Origin: Halostreptopolyspora alba
GTDB taxonomy: Bacteria > Actinomycetota > Actinomycetes > Streptosporangiales > Streptosporangiaceae
DNA: 64,000 nt
Assembly (NCBI GenBank): GCA_003725585.1
Contig: RJMB01000009.1
Coordinates: forward strand, 68,787-132,786
Direction: 5' to 3'
This document shows positions 9,118-17,762 of the stretch, in pieces. The position numbers were made by a program, and so were the translations under genes. The notes beneath the pieces were generated by a model, which worked only from the letters and a program-made list of their open reading frames with translations, was not told the DNA's origin and ran no database searches. Position 1 is the first letter of the stretch, and the number at the start of each line of letters is the position of its first letter.

Positions 9118-9296
9118 ACTTCGCCTTCCGTCACGCGTCGGGTGCGATGGCGCCGATTCCCGCCACGCCATCATCGTGGGTTCGGGCTCCGACGACAATG
9201 CCGATGCGCGGCACGTAGCTTAGCGTGATTTGTTCGCCAAACCAGACGCTTCCGTCCCCTCCCTGACGTGACGGGTCGGCCGCGGCGCCGCCGGGA

Positions 9297-10262
9297 TCAC
9301 CGAACTCGCCGGTAATGATCCCAACCGGTCGCGGACACGCGCGAACCACCCACGGTGACGCCGGAGCCGGCCTCTACCCGGCCCACCCGGGTCCACTGTG
9401 CCGGGAGCGCGGTGTCGGGCGGGAAGGTCGCGGCGAGCGCGTGGTCCTCACCGCCGGCGAGCAGGAACGTGACCGGGTCGCGCGGCCTGCCCGCGGCGGC
9501 CAGCGCGTCCGCGGCCGCGCGGAGCGCGGGTCCCGGGGCCAGCGCGGCGGGGTCGAGGTCGACGGCGACCCCACTCGCCCGGCATATGTGCCCGAGGTCC
9601 TGGACCAGGCCGTCACTGACGTCGAGCATCGCCGTGGCGCCCCGGGCGGCCGCCTCGGGCCCCTGCTCGTAGGGGGGACGCGGTCGGCGGTGCTCGTCGA
9701 GGCAGGCCCGGGGCTCGCCCAGTCCGGCCTGGAGGAGTTCCAGCCCCGCGGCGGAGAGGCCGAGGTTCCCGGCCACGGCGACGGCGTCACCCGGTCGCGC
9801 CCCCTCGCGCCGGACCGCGCTCCGGCCGGCCAGGTCACCCATCGCGGTGACAACGATGGTGAGAGTCTCGGAGGCCGAGACGTCGCCACCGGCCACTCCC
9901 ACCCCCGCGGCGGCGCACTCGTCCCCGAACCCGGCGGCGAACTCGTCGACCCAGGTGACCCGCAACTCCGGTGGTGCGGCCAGGGCCAGTAACAGCGCCG
10001 TGGGGCGCGCCCCCATGGCGGCGATGTCGGCGAGGTTCTGCGCGGCGGCCTTGTGCCCCACGTCCCCGCCGGATGACCATTCGTGACGGAAGTGTCGCCC
10101 CTCGACGAGCGCGTCGGTCGTGGCGACCACGCGACCGTCGGGAGCTCCCACGATCGCGGCGTCGTCGCCGGGGCCAAGGATTACGTTGTCCGAATGCGGG
10201 AATCTGGCCGTAACACGTGCGATAAGCGCGAACTCACCAAGCTCCCCAATGGTGCCTGCCAC
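9297..10262 (-). CDS. thiL: Thiamine-monophosphate kinase
   Basis: A 321-residue enzyme phosphorylating thiamine phosphate to the active cofactor thiamine diphosphate. The N-terminal ILGPGDDAAIV, TTDALVEGRHF, AAQNLADIAAMGA, GGDVSAS and LDVSDGLVQDLGHI motifs are those of the ThiL/PurM fold, with metal- and ATP-binding aspartates intact. It starts at GTG 10262. It is divergent from the Lrp-type RAM protein and DUF3515 genes, a neighbourhood shared with other actinomycetes. Confidence 0.95.
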   Translation of the reverse strand: MAGTIGELGEFALIARVTARFPHSDNVILGPGDDAAIVGAPDGRVVATTDALVEGRHFRHEWSSGGDVGHKAAAQNLADIAAMGARPTALLLALAAPPELRVTWVDEFAAGFGDECAAAGVGVAGGDVSASETLTIVVTAMGDLAGRSAVRREGARPGDAVAVAGNLGLSAAGLELLQAGLGEPRACLDEHRRPRPPYEQGPEAAARGATAMLDVSDGLVQDLGHICRASGVAVDLDPAALAPGPALRAAADALAAAGRPRDPVTFLLAGGEDHALAATFPPDTALPAQWTRVGRVEAGSGVTVGGSRVSATGWDHYRRVR

Positions 10263-10365
10263 AGCCCACAGGGTACGGTGACGGCTCGGCGTAGTGGTCT
10301 AGACCCACCCTCGCCGGTCGGTCGCGATCACGCACGTCCACCAGTTCTCGATGAGGGGTTCCACG

Positions 10366-10596
10366 GTGCAGGCATACATCTTGATCCAGACCGAGGTCGG
10401 CCGGAACACGGACGTCGCCAATGAGATCTCCGCGATCGAGGGCGTCACGCAGGCTGACGACGTCACGGGGCCCTACGATGTGATCGTGCGGGCGCAGGCC
10501 GACGACGTCGACGCGATGGGGCGCCTCGTGGTGGCACGCATCCAGCGGCTCCAGGGCATCGCGCGAACGCTCACGTGCCCGATCGTGAACATCTGA
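10366..10596 (+). CDS. Stand-alone Lrp/AsnC ligand-binding (RAM) domain protein
   Basis: A 76-residue protein made only of the effector-binding half of Lrp/AsnC regulators: VQAYILIQTEVG, EGVTQADDVTGPYDVIVRA and the closing TRTLTCPIVN-like strand. There is no helix-turn-helix, so it cannot bind DNA like full Lrp; stand-alone RAM proteins are thought to sense amino acids or modulate partners. The GTG at 10366 is chosen because GAGGGG precedes it by about 8 nt; an ATG at 10351 is in frame. It lies 21 bp before a DUF3515 lipoprotein gene and is divergent from thiL. Confidence 0.85.
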   Translation: MQAYILIQTEVGRNTDVANEISAIEGVTQADDVTGPYDVIVRAQADDVDAMGRLVVARIQRLQGIARTLTCPIVNI

Positions 10597-10617
10597 GACG
10601 ATGGGAGCGTCGAGGAT

Positions 10618-11082
10618 ATGCGGTACACGGCGATCGCCGGACTACTGGCCGGGCTGACGGCGATGGCCGGATGTACGGCGGCCGAGGCCGAGGTGCCCGA
10701 GCCCTCGCCCGACGGTCGGGCCGCCGAGCTGTGTCGCACGCTGGTGGCCAACGCGCCCACCACGATGTTCGGGCAGCGCCAGATCTCGGTGAAGCCCGAC
10801 TCGGACTATGTCGAGGCGTGGGGGGACCCCGTGATCGCGCTGCGGTGTGGTGTGGAGCGCCCCGAGGCACTGCGGCCGGACTCCGAGCTGACGGTCGTGA
10901 ACGACATCGCGTGGCTGGCGGAGCCCGTGGACGACACCCCGAACCTGTTCACGGCCGTGGGTCGTGAGGTCTATGTCGAGCTGAACATCCCGCCCGCCTA
11001 CGACACTCCCGCCGAGGGCCTGGTCGAGATCAGTGACCAGATCGCCGAGGACGTGCCGGAGTCATCCGACGGCGAGCTCTGA
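10618..11082 (+). CDS. DUF3515 lipoprotein
   Basis: A 154-residue predicted lipoprotein. The N-terminus has a short hydrophobic segment ending in LTAMAGC, a lipobox with Cys18 as the lipidation site, followed by a short acidic Pro-rich linker. The body matches DUF3515: paired cysteines (ELCRTL and ALRCGVE), DSDYVEAWGDPVIALRCG and DIAWLAEP. Function is unknown; it would be anchored on the outer face of the membrane. Proximity to thiL is conserved in actinomycetes. Confidence 0.85.
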   Translation: MRYTAIAGLLAGLTAMAGCTAAEAEVPEPSPDGRAAELCRTLVANAPTTMFGQRQISVKPDSDYVEAWGDPVIALRCGVERPEALRPDSELTVVNDIAWLAEPVDDTPNLFTAVGREVYVELNIPPAYDTPAEGLVEISDQIAEDVPESSDGEL

Positions 11083-11109
11083 CGGCTCCGCCGGTTCGCC
11101 GTTGCTCGT

Positions 11110-11781
11110 CTACTCGTCCTCTGTGTCCTCCTCCTGCTGGGCCTCGGTCAGGTCCAGCTCCTGGGCGGTCTGACCGATCTGTCCGGAACAGGCCGCGCCC
11201 GGCTCGGGGACGTCCGAGCTCTGCTCGTAGGTCCGTAGGAACTGGTCCAGGCGCTCGTCACCGGCGTCCTGGAGGGTCAGCTGCCTGCCCCATGACGAGG
11301 CCACGATGGGTGCGGGCATGTCCCCCTCATACGGGCTGACCAGCACGTAGCTTCCGGGAGTGTGCCGCTCCTCGAGCTGGCTGACCTGTTCCTCGTCCAG
11401 CCCGGGCTCGTAGGTGATCCACACGGCGCCGTGTTCCAGGGAGTGCACCGCGAACTCGTCGACGAGCGGCTCGGTGTAGACGTCGCAGTTCTGCCATCGC
11501 GGGTAGTGCTCGCCACCGACCGGGGGTGACTGCTCGTAGGCGACCGGGCTGTCGACGTGGTCCCTGCCGACCTCGTACTCGGTTACTCCGTCGATGTTGC
11601 GGCTGTCGTAGTCCAAGTACCACAGGTACCCGATCCCACCGACGACCAGCACCAACGCCGCGACGCCCCCCGCGACGCTCGCCGCGATCACGAGCATCCT
11701 GCGGCGGCGGGCCTCCTTGATGCGCTGGGCACGCCTCTCCGCGGCCTTGCCGCGCCTCTGCTGGGCCGGATTGTTGCCCAC
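11110..11781 (-). CDS. DUF3105 membrane protein
   Basis: About 223 residues: a basic N-terminal tail, one transmembrane helix (roughly residues 30-55), then an extracytoplasmic DUF3105 domain with PPVGGEHYPRWQNCDVYTEP, AVHSLEHGAVWITY and SPYEGDMPAPIVASSWGRQL. Conserved His and Cys residues suggest metal binding, unproven here. It is divergent from a DUF305 gene, a pairing seen repeatedly in actinobacteria and often suspected to concern copper or redox stress. GTG 11781 is chosen because GGGAG lies upstream; TTG 11793 and GTG 11784 are alternatives. Confidence 0.85.
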   Translation of the reverse strand: MGNNPAQQRRGKAAERRAQRIKEARRRRMLVIAASVAGGVAALVLVVGGIGYLWYLDYDSRNIDGVTEYEVGRDHVDSPVAYEQSPPVGGEHYPRWQNCDVYTEPLVDEFAVHSLEHGAVWITYEPGLDEEQVSQLEERHTPGSYVLVSPYEGDMPAPIVASSWGRQLTLQDAGDERLDQFLRTYEQSSDVPEPGAACSGQIGQTAQELDLTEAQQEEDTEDE

Positions 11782-11852
11782 CACATCTCCCAACTTGGAT
11801 CCGCGAACACGAACAGGGTTCCCTATGCTCTTACGTGACCCCTTAAACGTCT

Positions 11853-12554
11853 ATGTCGACAGGATTGGTTCCCATGGGACAGGGAAGCACCGAGGAGGCC
11901 GACGAGAGACCGGGCGACCGGCCGGCGCTGAAGCGCTCCGTTCCCGTATGGATGGCAGTGGTGCTCATGGTGGTGTCACTCGCCGTGGGGTACCTGGTGA
12001 GCCGCCCCTCGGTTCCGCTGGACAGCAGCGCGGACGCCGGGTTCCTGCGTGACATGAGCGTGCACCACTCCCAGGCGGTGGACATGTCCCTGATCATCCT
12101 GGAGGAGACGGACGAGCCGACCCTGTCCACGGTCGCCGAGGACATCGCCCGCACCCAGCAGGCCCAGATCGGCCGGATGCGCGGCTGGCTCGTGCAGTGG
12201 GACCTCAGCATCCGCGGCGGCCAGCCCTCGATGGCCTGGATGGAGGGGCACGGGCACGGGGGCGGCGAGTCGGACGAGGCCGGCTCGGACGAGCCCATGC
12301 CGGGCTACGTCTCCGACGAACGCATGACGGAACTCCGCGAGGCCAGCGGCCGCGAGGCCGAGGTCATCTTCCTCACCGAGATGATCCACCACCACGTCGG
12401 CGGCGTCGACATGGCCGAGGCGGCCACGACTCTGGCCGAGGAGCCGGTCGTGGTCGAGATCGCCTCCGGCATGGTCGAGGCGCAGCGGAGCGAGATCGAG
12501 CTGATGCAGGACATGCTGGAGGAGCGCGGGGCCGAGCGGGTCGACATCGACTGA
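11853..12554 (+). CDS. DUF305 membrane-anchored protein
   Basis: A protein of about 233 residues with one N-terminal transmembrane helix (SVPVWMAVVLMVVSLAVGYLV) and an outside DUF305 four-helix domain. The two duplicated His/Met-rich motifs are clear: FLRDMSVHHSQAVDMS and FLTEMIHHHVGGVDMAE, with a His/Gly-rich insert between. Ferritin-like DUF305 proteins often occur with DUF3105 or copper-handling proteins; metal binding is inferred. ATG 11874 (MGQGSTEE) is an alternative start; neither has a strong RBS. Confidence 0.85.
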   Translation: MSTGLVPMGQGSTEEADERPGDRPALKRSVPVWMAVVLMVVSLAVGYLVSRPSVPLDSSADAGFLRDMSVHHSQAVDMSLIILEETDEPTLSTVAEDIARTQQAQIGRMRGWLVQWDLSIRGGQPSMAWMEGHGHGGGESDEAGSDEPMPGYVSDERMTELREASGREAEVIFLTEMIHHHVGGVDMAEAATTLAEEPVVVEIASGMVEAQRSEIELMQDMLEERGAERVDID

Positions 12555-12637
12555 CCTCGCCCTAGACGGAGACCGTGACCTCACCGACCGTGTTCGGGAT
12601 CCTCCGCGACCCGACACCGCTGGGCTAACGTGGTGCT

Positions 12638-13066
12638 ATGGCGCACCGTCACCCCAGCAAGCTCAACGCCGAGTACGTCGAGCACCCCCGAGCACGCAGC
12701 CTCCTCAAGGCGGAGCTGGCCAACTGCGCGGAGTGCCGCGACGCCAGCAACGACGAGGCTCTCGCCAACACCGACCGCGGCGGGATCTTCGACTCGTTGC
12801 TGCGGGGGTTCGTCTCCAAGCAGGCGGAGCGGTGGCGCACCCCCACCACGACCTACCCGGTGATCCTGTACGAGCTGGTACCGCCGGACGAGGCGAAACA
12901 GTGGGCCACGCCGACCCGGGAGGTCGCCAGGATGTGCGTGATCAAGAACCGGCGCGGCAAGATCAGCACGAACGACGCGCTCACCGAAGCACGCCTCCTC
13001 GACGTTGACGAGCGGGGCCGTGTCCTCGACGACATCGTGGACGGGCTGCTCGACGACGAGGGCTGA
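12638..13066 (+). CDS. Hypothetical protein, 142 aa
   Basis: I do not recognise a family. The protein is hydrophilic with no signal or membrane segment. It has a CAECRDA motif near residue 31, a central aromatic stretch with TTTYPVILYELVPPDEAKQW, and an acidic C-terminus (DDIVDGLLDDEG). Codon use is typical of the genome (strong GC3), and the ORF is not overlapped by a better candidate, so it is probably real. The start ATG lacks an obvious Shine-Dalgarno sequence and may be close to the transcription start. It lies between DUF305 and the cyd operon. Confidence 0.65.
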   Translation: MAHRHPSKLNAEYVEHPRARSLLKAELANCAECRDASNDEALANTDRGGIFDSLLRGFVSKQAERWRTPTTTYPVILYELVPPDEAKQWATPTREVARMCVIKNRRGKISTNDALTEARLLDVDERGRVLDDIVDGLLDDEG

Positions 13067-13285
13067 GGCCGGGTGGGAGGCCCAACCTCGCGCGCGTTCC
13101 ACCCGCCGTAGGCGGTTTCCACGGGAGCGGACGCCGCGGTGGGAGGATCGCCCCGCGACCGCGGGCCGGCCCCGGCCTGCCCGACCGTTCCGGGACGCGC
13201 CGGCCACCCGTGGGGCTCGCTCGGGCACGTGGTTCCCTCCCCAACCCCGGCCACCGCGGTGATCCACACCTCCATACCCCCAGTC

Positions 13286-13345
13286 GATTTACTACGTCCT
13301 GTAGGACTACAGTTTGTAGAACTACTTCTTGTAGTACTACGTGAA
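13286..13345 (+). promoter_or_regulatory. Four 15-bp-phased GTAGnnCTAC repeats upstream of cydA
   Basis: Four tandem units of exactly 15 bp begin at 13286, 13301, 13316 and 13331. Units 2-4 each begin with the perfect palindrome GTAG-NN-CTAC (NN = GA, AA, TA); unit 1 is degenerate on its left arm (GATT-TA-CTAC). Read in the other phase they form CTAC-N5-GTAG dyads, one being CTACAgttTGTAG. The array ends about 20 bp before the cydA ATG and must overlap the promoter or leader. It is probably a cooperative operator for a regulator of the cyd operon. Confidence 0.7.
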
Positions 13346-13365
13346 GTCGGGACGATGAGGCGGGT

Positions 13366-14835
13366 ATGGACGCACTGGACCTCGCCCGGTGGCAGTTCGG
13401 GATCACCACCGTGTACCACTTCCTGTTCGTGCCGTTGACGATCGGCCTGTCCGTCATCGTCGCGGCGCTGCAGACCGCCTGGTACCGAACCGGCAGGCAC
13501 GAGTACCTGCGGGCGACCAAGTTCTTCGGGAAGCTCTTCCTGATCAACTTCGCCATGGGCGTGGTCACCGGGATCGTGCAGGAGTTCCAGTTCGGCATGA
13601 ACTGGAGCGAGTACTCGACGTTCGTGGGTGACGTGTTCGGCGCGCCGCTGGCCATGGAGGCGCTGCTGGCGTTCTTCCTGGAATCCACGTTCATCGGGCT
13701 GTGGATCTTCGGCTGGGACAAGCTGGCGCGGGGGGTCCACCTGGCGTGCATCTGGATCGTCGCCATCGGCAGCAACCTCTCCGCCTACTTCATCCTGGCC
13801 GCCAACGCCTGGATGCGGCACCCGGTCGGCCACGAGGTCAACGAGACCACCGGGCGTGCCGAACTCACCAGCATCTGGGCGGTGCTCGGCAACCCGCAGG
13901 CGGTCTCCACCTATCTGCACGTTGTCAGCGCGTCCTTCATCACCGCCGGGCTGTTCGTCGCCGCGGTGAGCGCGTTCAAGCTGTGGCGCGAGCGGGGCGG
14001 AACGAGTGGCGACCCCGCCGACGACGGCAGCGCCTCGGCCACGGCTCCGCCGGCCGGGGACGAGCGTGAGCTGTTCCGAGCGACACTGCGCGCCGGTCTG
14101 CTGGTCACGCTGGTGGCCGGGGTGCTGGTGGTGTTCTCCGGCGACAACCAGGCCAAGCTGGCCGCGCAGTACGAGCCGATGAAGCTCGCCGGCGCCGAGG
14201 CACTGTGGAACACCGAGGACGCGGCCGAGTTCTCGATGTTCGCGGTCGGCGACACTGACGCCCGGGAGAACGTGGTCGACCTGAGCGTCCCCTACGTTCT
14301 CAGCTTCCTGGCGACGGGGGAGTTCGGCGGCACGGTCGAGGGGATCAACAACCTACAGGCGCAATACGAGGCGGCCTACGGACCCGGCGACTACACGCCC
14401 AACATCTTCGTCCTGTACTGGTCGTTCCGGCTGATGATCGGGCTGGGCCTGGCCGGGGTGGTCGTGGCGGCCGGCGGGCTGTGGCTGACACGCGGCCGGC
14501 GGCTCCCCCGGAACCGTTGGTTCTACTACGTGACCATGCTGGCGCTGCCCTCCGCCCTGGTCGCCAACATCCTCGGCTGGGTCCTCACCGAGATGGGCCG
14601 CCAGCCCTGGACGGTCCACGGGGTACTGCTCACCGCGGAGAGCGTGTCTCCCGGGGTGAGCCTGGGCGAGGTGGCACTGACCCTCACCCTGTTCACCACC
14701 ATCTACGGAGCGCTGGCCGTCGTCGAGGGCTGGCTGCTGTGGCGCTATGTCAGGGCGGGCCCCTCGCACCTCGTCCCCCCCGAGGACCACGGGGACGGCG
14801 ACGGCTCCGAGCGCGTCCCGGCGTTCGTCTACTAG
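13366..14835 (+). CDS. cydA: Cytochrome bd oxidase subunit I
   Basis: A 489-residue polytopic membrane protein carrying the quinol-oxidising and haem sites of cytochrome bd, a high-affinity terminal oxidase. The N-terminal RWQFGITTVYHFLFVPLTIG contains the haem b595 histidine; the GWVLTEMGRQPWTV segment near the C-terminus is a CydA hallmark. The Q-loop is short, as expected for Gram-positive CydA. The ORF begins with ATG 13366 following the repeat array, and cydB begins 8 nt after its stop. Confidence 0.97.
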   Translation: MDALDLARWQFGITTVYHFLFVPLTIGLSVIVAALQTAWYRTGRHEYLRATKFFGKLFLINFAMGVVTGIVQEFQFGMNWSEYSTFVGDVFGAPLAMEALLAFFLESTFIGLWIFGWDKLARGVHLACIWIVAIGSNLSAYFILAANAWMRHPVGHEVNETTGRAELTSIWAVLGNPQAVSTYLHVVSASFITAGLFVAAVSAFKLWRERGGTSGDPADDGSASATAPPAGDERELFRATLRAGLLVTLVAGVLVVFSGDNQAKLAAQYEPMKLAGAEALWNTEDAAEFSMFAVGDTDARENVVDLSVPYVLSFLATGEFGGTVEGINNLQAQYEAAYGPGDYTPNIFVLYWSFRLMIGLGLAGVVVAAGGLWLTRGRRLPRNRWFYYVTMLALPSALVANILGWVLTEMGRQPWTVHGVLLTAESVSPGVSLGEVALTLTLFTTIYGALAVVEGWLLWRYVRAGPSHLVPPEDHGDGDGSERVPAFVY

Positions 14836-14843
14836 GAGACGAC

Positions 14844-15905
14844 ATGGATCTCGTACTCGTGTGGTTCCTCGCGATCGCGGTGCTGTGGACCGGCTACCTC
14901 GTCCTGGAGGGATTCGACTTCGGTGTCGGCGTCCTGCTACGGGTCATCGGCAGGGACAACACCGACCGCCGCGTCATGATCAACTCGATCGGGCCGGTCT
15001 GGGACGGCAACGAGGTGTGGATGATCACCGCCGTCGGAGCGATGTTCGCCGCGTTCCCCGCCTGGTACGCCTCCATGCTCAGCGGTTTTTACCTGCTGGT
15101 GTTCGTCGTCCTGCTGGCGCTGATCGTGCGCGGGCTGGCCTTCGAGTACCGGGGCAAGGCCGACACCGACCAGTGGCGCGCCTGGTGGGACCGGGCGATC
15201 TGCTACGGCAGCGCGGTCCCGGCGGTGCTGTGGGGGGTCATCCTCGCGAACCTGGTGCGCGGGTTGGCCATGGACGCCGACCACGTCGTCACCGCCGGCC
15301 CGCTCGACCTGTTCACCCCCTACACGGTGCTGGGCGGGGTGACGACACTCTCCCTGTTCACCCTGCACGGCGCGGTGTTCCTCAGCCTCAAGACCGACGG
15401 AACGGTCCGGTCGCGTGCCCGCGTCGCGGCACTGCGCGCGGCCACCGTGGCGATCCCGGCGACCCTGGTGTTCCTGGCCTGGACGCAGGCCGCCCACGGC
15501 AAGGCGTGGACCCTACCGGTCGTCGCCCTCGCCGGCGTCGTGCTGGTGGCGGGGGTGTTCCTCGTCGCCCGGGGCCGCGAGGGCTGGTCCTTCGCCGCGA
15601 CGGCCATCACGGTCGGGTTGCTGTCGGTGACGCTGTTCGGCTCCCTCCACCCGATGGTGCTGCCCTCCACCACGGACCCCGCGTACAGCCTGACCGTCGA
15701 AAACGCGGCCTCCGCCCCGTACACCCTGACGGTGATGAGCTGGCTGGCGGTGGTGTTCCTCCCACTCGTCCTCGCCTACCAGGCGTGGAGCTACTGGGTG
15801 TTCCGCAGGCGCGTCACCCGCGAGCACATCGAGCCGAGGCCGGTCTATGGTGGCGATGACGGGCCGGGACACAGCCCCACGGGCACGCCGGCGGGTACCG
15901 GCTGA
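14844..15905 (+). CDS. cydB: Cytochrome bd oxidase subunit II
   Basis: A 353-residue membrane protein forming the heterodimer with CydA. The start MDLVLVWFLAIAVLWTGYLV, then EGFDFGVGVLLR and NSIGPVWDGNEVWMITA, are canonical CydB motifs. AGGAG lies 7 nt before the ATG, overlapping the end of cydA, so translation is probably coupled. Long frames in other phases cover the gene but are shadows. cydD follows after 18 bp. Confidence 0.97.
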   Translation: MDLVLVWFLAIAVLWTGYLVLEGFDFGVGVLLRVIGRDNTDRRVMINSIGPVWDGNEVWMITAVGAMFAAFPAWYASMLSGFYLLVFVVLLALIVRGLAFEYRGKADTDQWRAWWDRAICYGSAVPAVLWGVILANLVRGLAMDADHVVTAGPLDLFTPYTVLGGVTTLSLFTLHGAVFLSLKTDGTVRSRARVAALRAATVAIPATLVFLAWTQAAHGKAWTLPVVALAGVVLVAGVFLVARGREGWSFAATAITVGLLSVTLFGSLHPMVLPSTTDPAYSLTVENAASAPYTLTVMSWLAVVFLPLVLAYQAWSYWVFRRRVTREHIEPRPVYGGDDGPGHSPTGTPAGTG

Positions 15906-15923
15906 GAGAGGAAACCAGGCCCG

Positions 15924-17753
15924 ATGAGACCACTCGACCCGCGGCTGGTACGGGCCGCGCGGGCGGTGCGGGTGCACCTGCTCGTGACCATCGTCTGCGG
16001 TGTGGCGGTCACCGGCCTGGTTCTCGCCCAGGCGTGGCTCCTCGCGCACACCATCGCGGGAGCCACCCGCGGCGCCGGGACGGCCGAACTGTCGTGGGCC
16101 ATCACGGCATTCGCGGCGGTCGCGGCCGCCCGGGGCCTCGTCGCCTACACCGCCGAGACCGCGGCCCTGCGCTCGGCGGCCAGGGCGAAGTCACAGCTAC
16201 GCCGCCGGCTTATCGGGCACGTGACGGGCACCGGCTCGGGGGCCTCCCCAGACTCCCAGGGGCACGGTGCGGTGTGGCTCTCGGGCCAGGACTCCGACAC
16301 CGAGTCGGGTCCGCACCGCGCCGGCGAACTGGTGACGCTCGCCACGCGGGGCCTGGACGCGCTGGACGACTACTTCGCCCGCTACCTGCCGCAGCTGGTA
16401 CTGGCGACGCTCGTTCCCCTCGCCGTCCTTGTCGTGGTCATGAGGGCGGACTGGATCTCCGGGATCGTCATCGCGGTGACGCTGCCACTGATCCCGATCT
16501 TCATGGCGCTGGTCGGCTGGCACACCCAGGCCCGCACACAACGCCAGTGGCGCCTGCTCAACCGGCTCGGCGGACACTTTCTCGACGTCGTGGAAGGGCT
16601 GCCGACGCTGGCGATCTTCCGCCGCGCCAAGGCCCAGGCGGGAATCATCCGGCGGATCACCAACGAGCACCGGCACACCACCATGGCGACGCTGCGTGTG
16701 GCGTTCCTCTCAGCGTTCGTACTGGAGCTACTCGCCACGCTCGCGGTGGCCCTCGTGGCGGTCGAGGTCGGTATCCGGTTGATGTACGGGACGCTGGACT
16801 ACGAGACCGCGCTGCTGGTGCTGATCCTGGCTCCCGAGGCGTACCTGCCACTGCGTGAGGTCGGCGCCCGCTTCCACGCCAGTATGGAGGGGGTGGCAGC
16901 CGCCGAGCAGGTATTCCGGGTCATCGAGGAACCAGCCGCGCCCGCCGACGACAGCGAGGTCTCCGGGCGAGGCGTCCCGGCCGCGACGGTGCCGACCCGG
17001 CCGGACACCGGCGCCGCCCCGGACACGGCCCCCCGGATACGGTTCGAGGGGGTCGGGGTGACCTATCCCGGCCGTGAGGTCCCGGCGCTTGGCGACGTGT
17101 CGCTGTCCATCGAGCCGGGGCGCAGCGTGCTGGTCACCGGCCCCAGCGGTGCCGGCAAGAGTACGCTGCTATCGCTGCTGCTGCGTTTCGCCGAACCGAC
17201 CTCCGGACGGATCCTGCTGCACGACCCCGCCGCACCGCACGGGCGCGCCGCCGAGCCGCACCCGGCGGACACCGCCACCGCGGCGGCCGGCACACCACTG
17301 ACGGCCGTCCCGGTGGCGCACTGGCGGCGCCGGATCGCCTGGGTGCCCCAGCACCCCTACCTCTTCGACGACACCGTCGCCGACAACATCCGGCTGGGCG
17401 ATCCCGACGCCGACCTCACCGAGGTGCGACGCGCGGCCGAACAGGCGGAAGCGGACGCGTTCGTCCGGGAGCTCCCCGACGGGTACCACACCCGCCTCGG
17501 AGAGCGCGGCACCCGGCTCTCGGCCGGCCAGCGCCAGCGGATCGCGCTGGCGCGCGCCTTCCTGCGCGACGCCCCGCTCGCGCTCCTGGACGAGCCGACG
17601 GCGCACCTGGACCCCGAGAGCGCCGCCGCCATCCGCGCCGCCACGCTCCGGCTGCTGCGCGGGCGCACCGGCGTCATCGTCGCCCACGACACCGGGTGGG
17701 CCCCGCTCGTGGACGAGGTCGTACGCCTCGATGCCGGCCGTGTCGAAACGTAA
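15924..17753 (+). CDS. cydD: CydD-type ABC transporter (thiol exporter subunit)
   Basis: A 609-residue ABC half-transporter: six-helix membrane domain (about residues 1-330) plus ATPase domain. Walker A GPSGAGKST, Q-loop WVPQHPYLFDDT, signature LSAGQRQRIALAR and Walker B LALLDEPTAHL are intact. With CydC it exports glutathione/cysteine-type thiols, or haem in some models, needed for cytochrome bd assembly; which substrate is used in actinomycetes is unsettled. It has an extended Ala/Pro/Gly-rich linker before the ATPase domain and a His/Ala/Pro insert after Walker A. AGAGAGGAAA precedes the ATG. Confidence 0.94.
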   Translation: MRPLDPRLVRAARAVRVHLLVTIVCGVAVTGLVLAQAWLLAHTIAGATRGAGTAELSWAITAFAAVAAARGLVAYTAETAALRSAARAKSQLRRRLIGHVTGTGSGASPDSQGHGAVWLSGQDSDTESGPHRAGELVTLATRGLDALDDYFARYLPQLVLATLVPLAVLVVVMRADWISGIVIAVTLPLIPIFMALVGWHTQARTQRQWRLLNRLGGHFLDVVEGLPTLAIFRRAKAQAGIIRRITNEHRHTTMATLRVAFLSAFVLELLATLAVALVAVEVGIRLMYGTLDYETALLVLILAPEAYLPLREVGARFHASMEGVAAAEQVFRVIEEPAAPADDSEVSGRGVPAATVPTRPDTGAAPDTAPRIRFEGVGVTYPGREVPALGDVSLSIEPGRSVLVTGPSGAGKSTLLSLLLRFAEPTSGRILLHDPAAPHGRAAEPHPADTATAAAGTPLTAVPVAHWRRRIAWVPQHPYLFDDTVADNIRLGDPDADLTEVRRAAEQAEADAFVRELPDGYHTRLGERGTRLSAGQRQRIALARAFLRDAPLALLDEPTAHLDPESAAAIRAATLRLLRGRTGVIVAHDTGWAPLVDEVVRLDAGRVET

Positions 17754-17762
17754 GGAGCCCTC

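Noticed and set aside
13286..13345. Tandem repeats before cydA as a CRISPR array
   Set aside because: Period of 15 bp with palindromic units and no variable spacers; operator-like rather than CRISPR.
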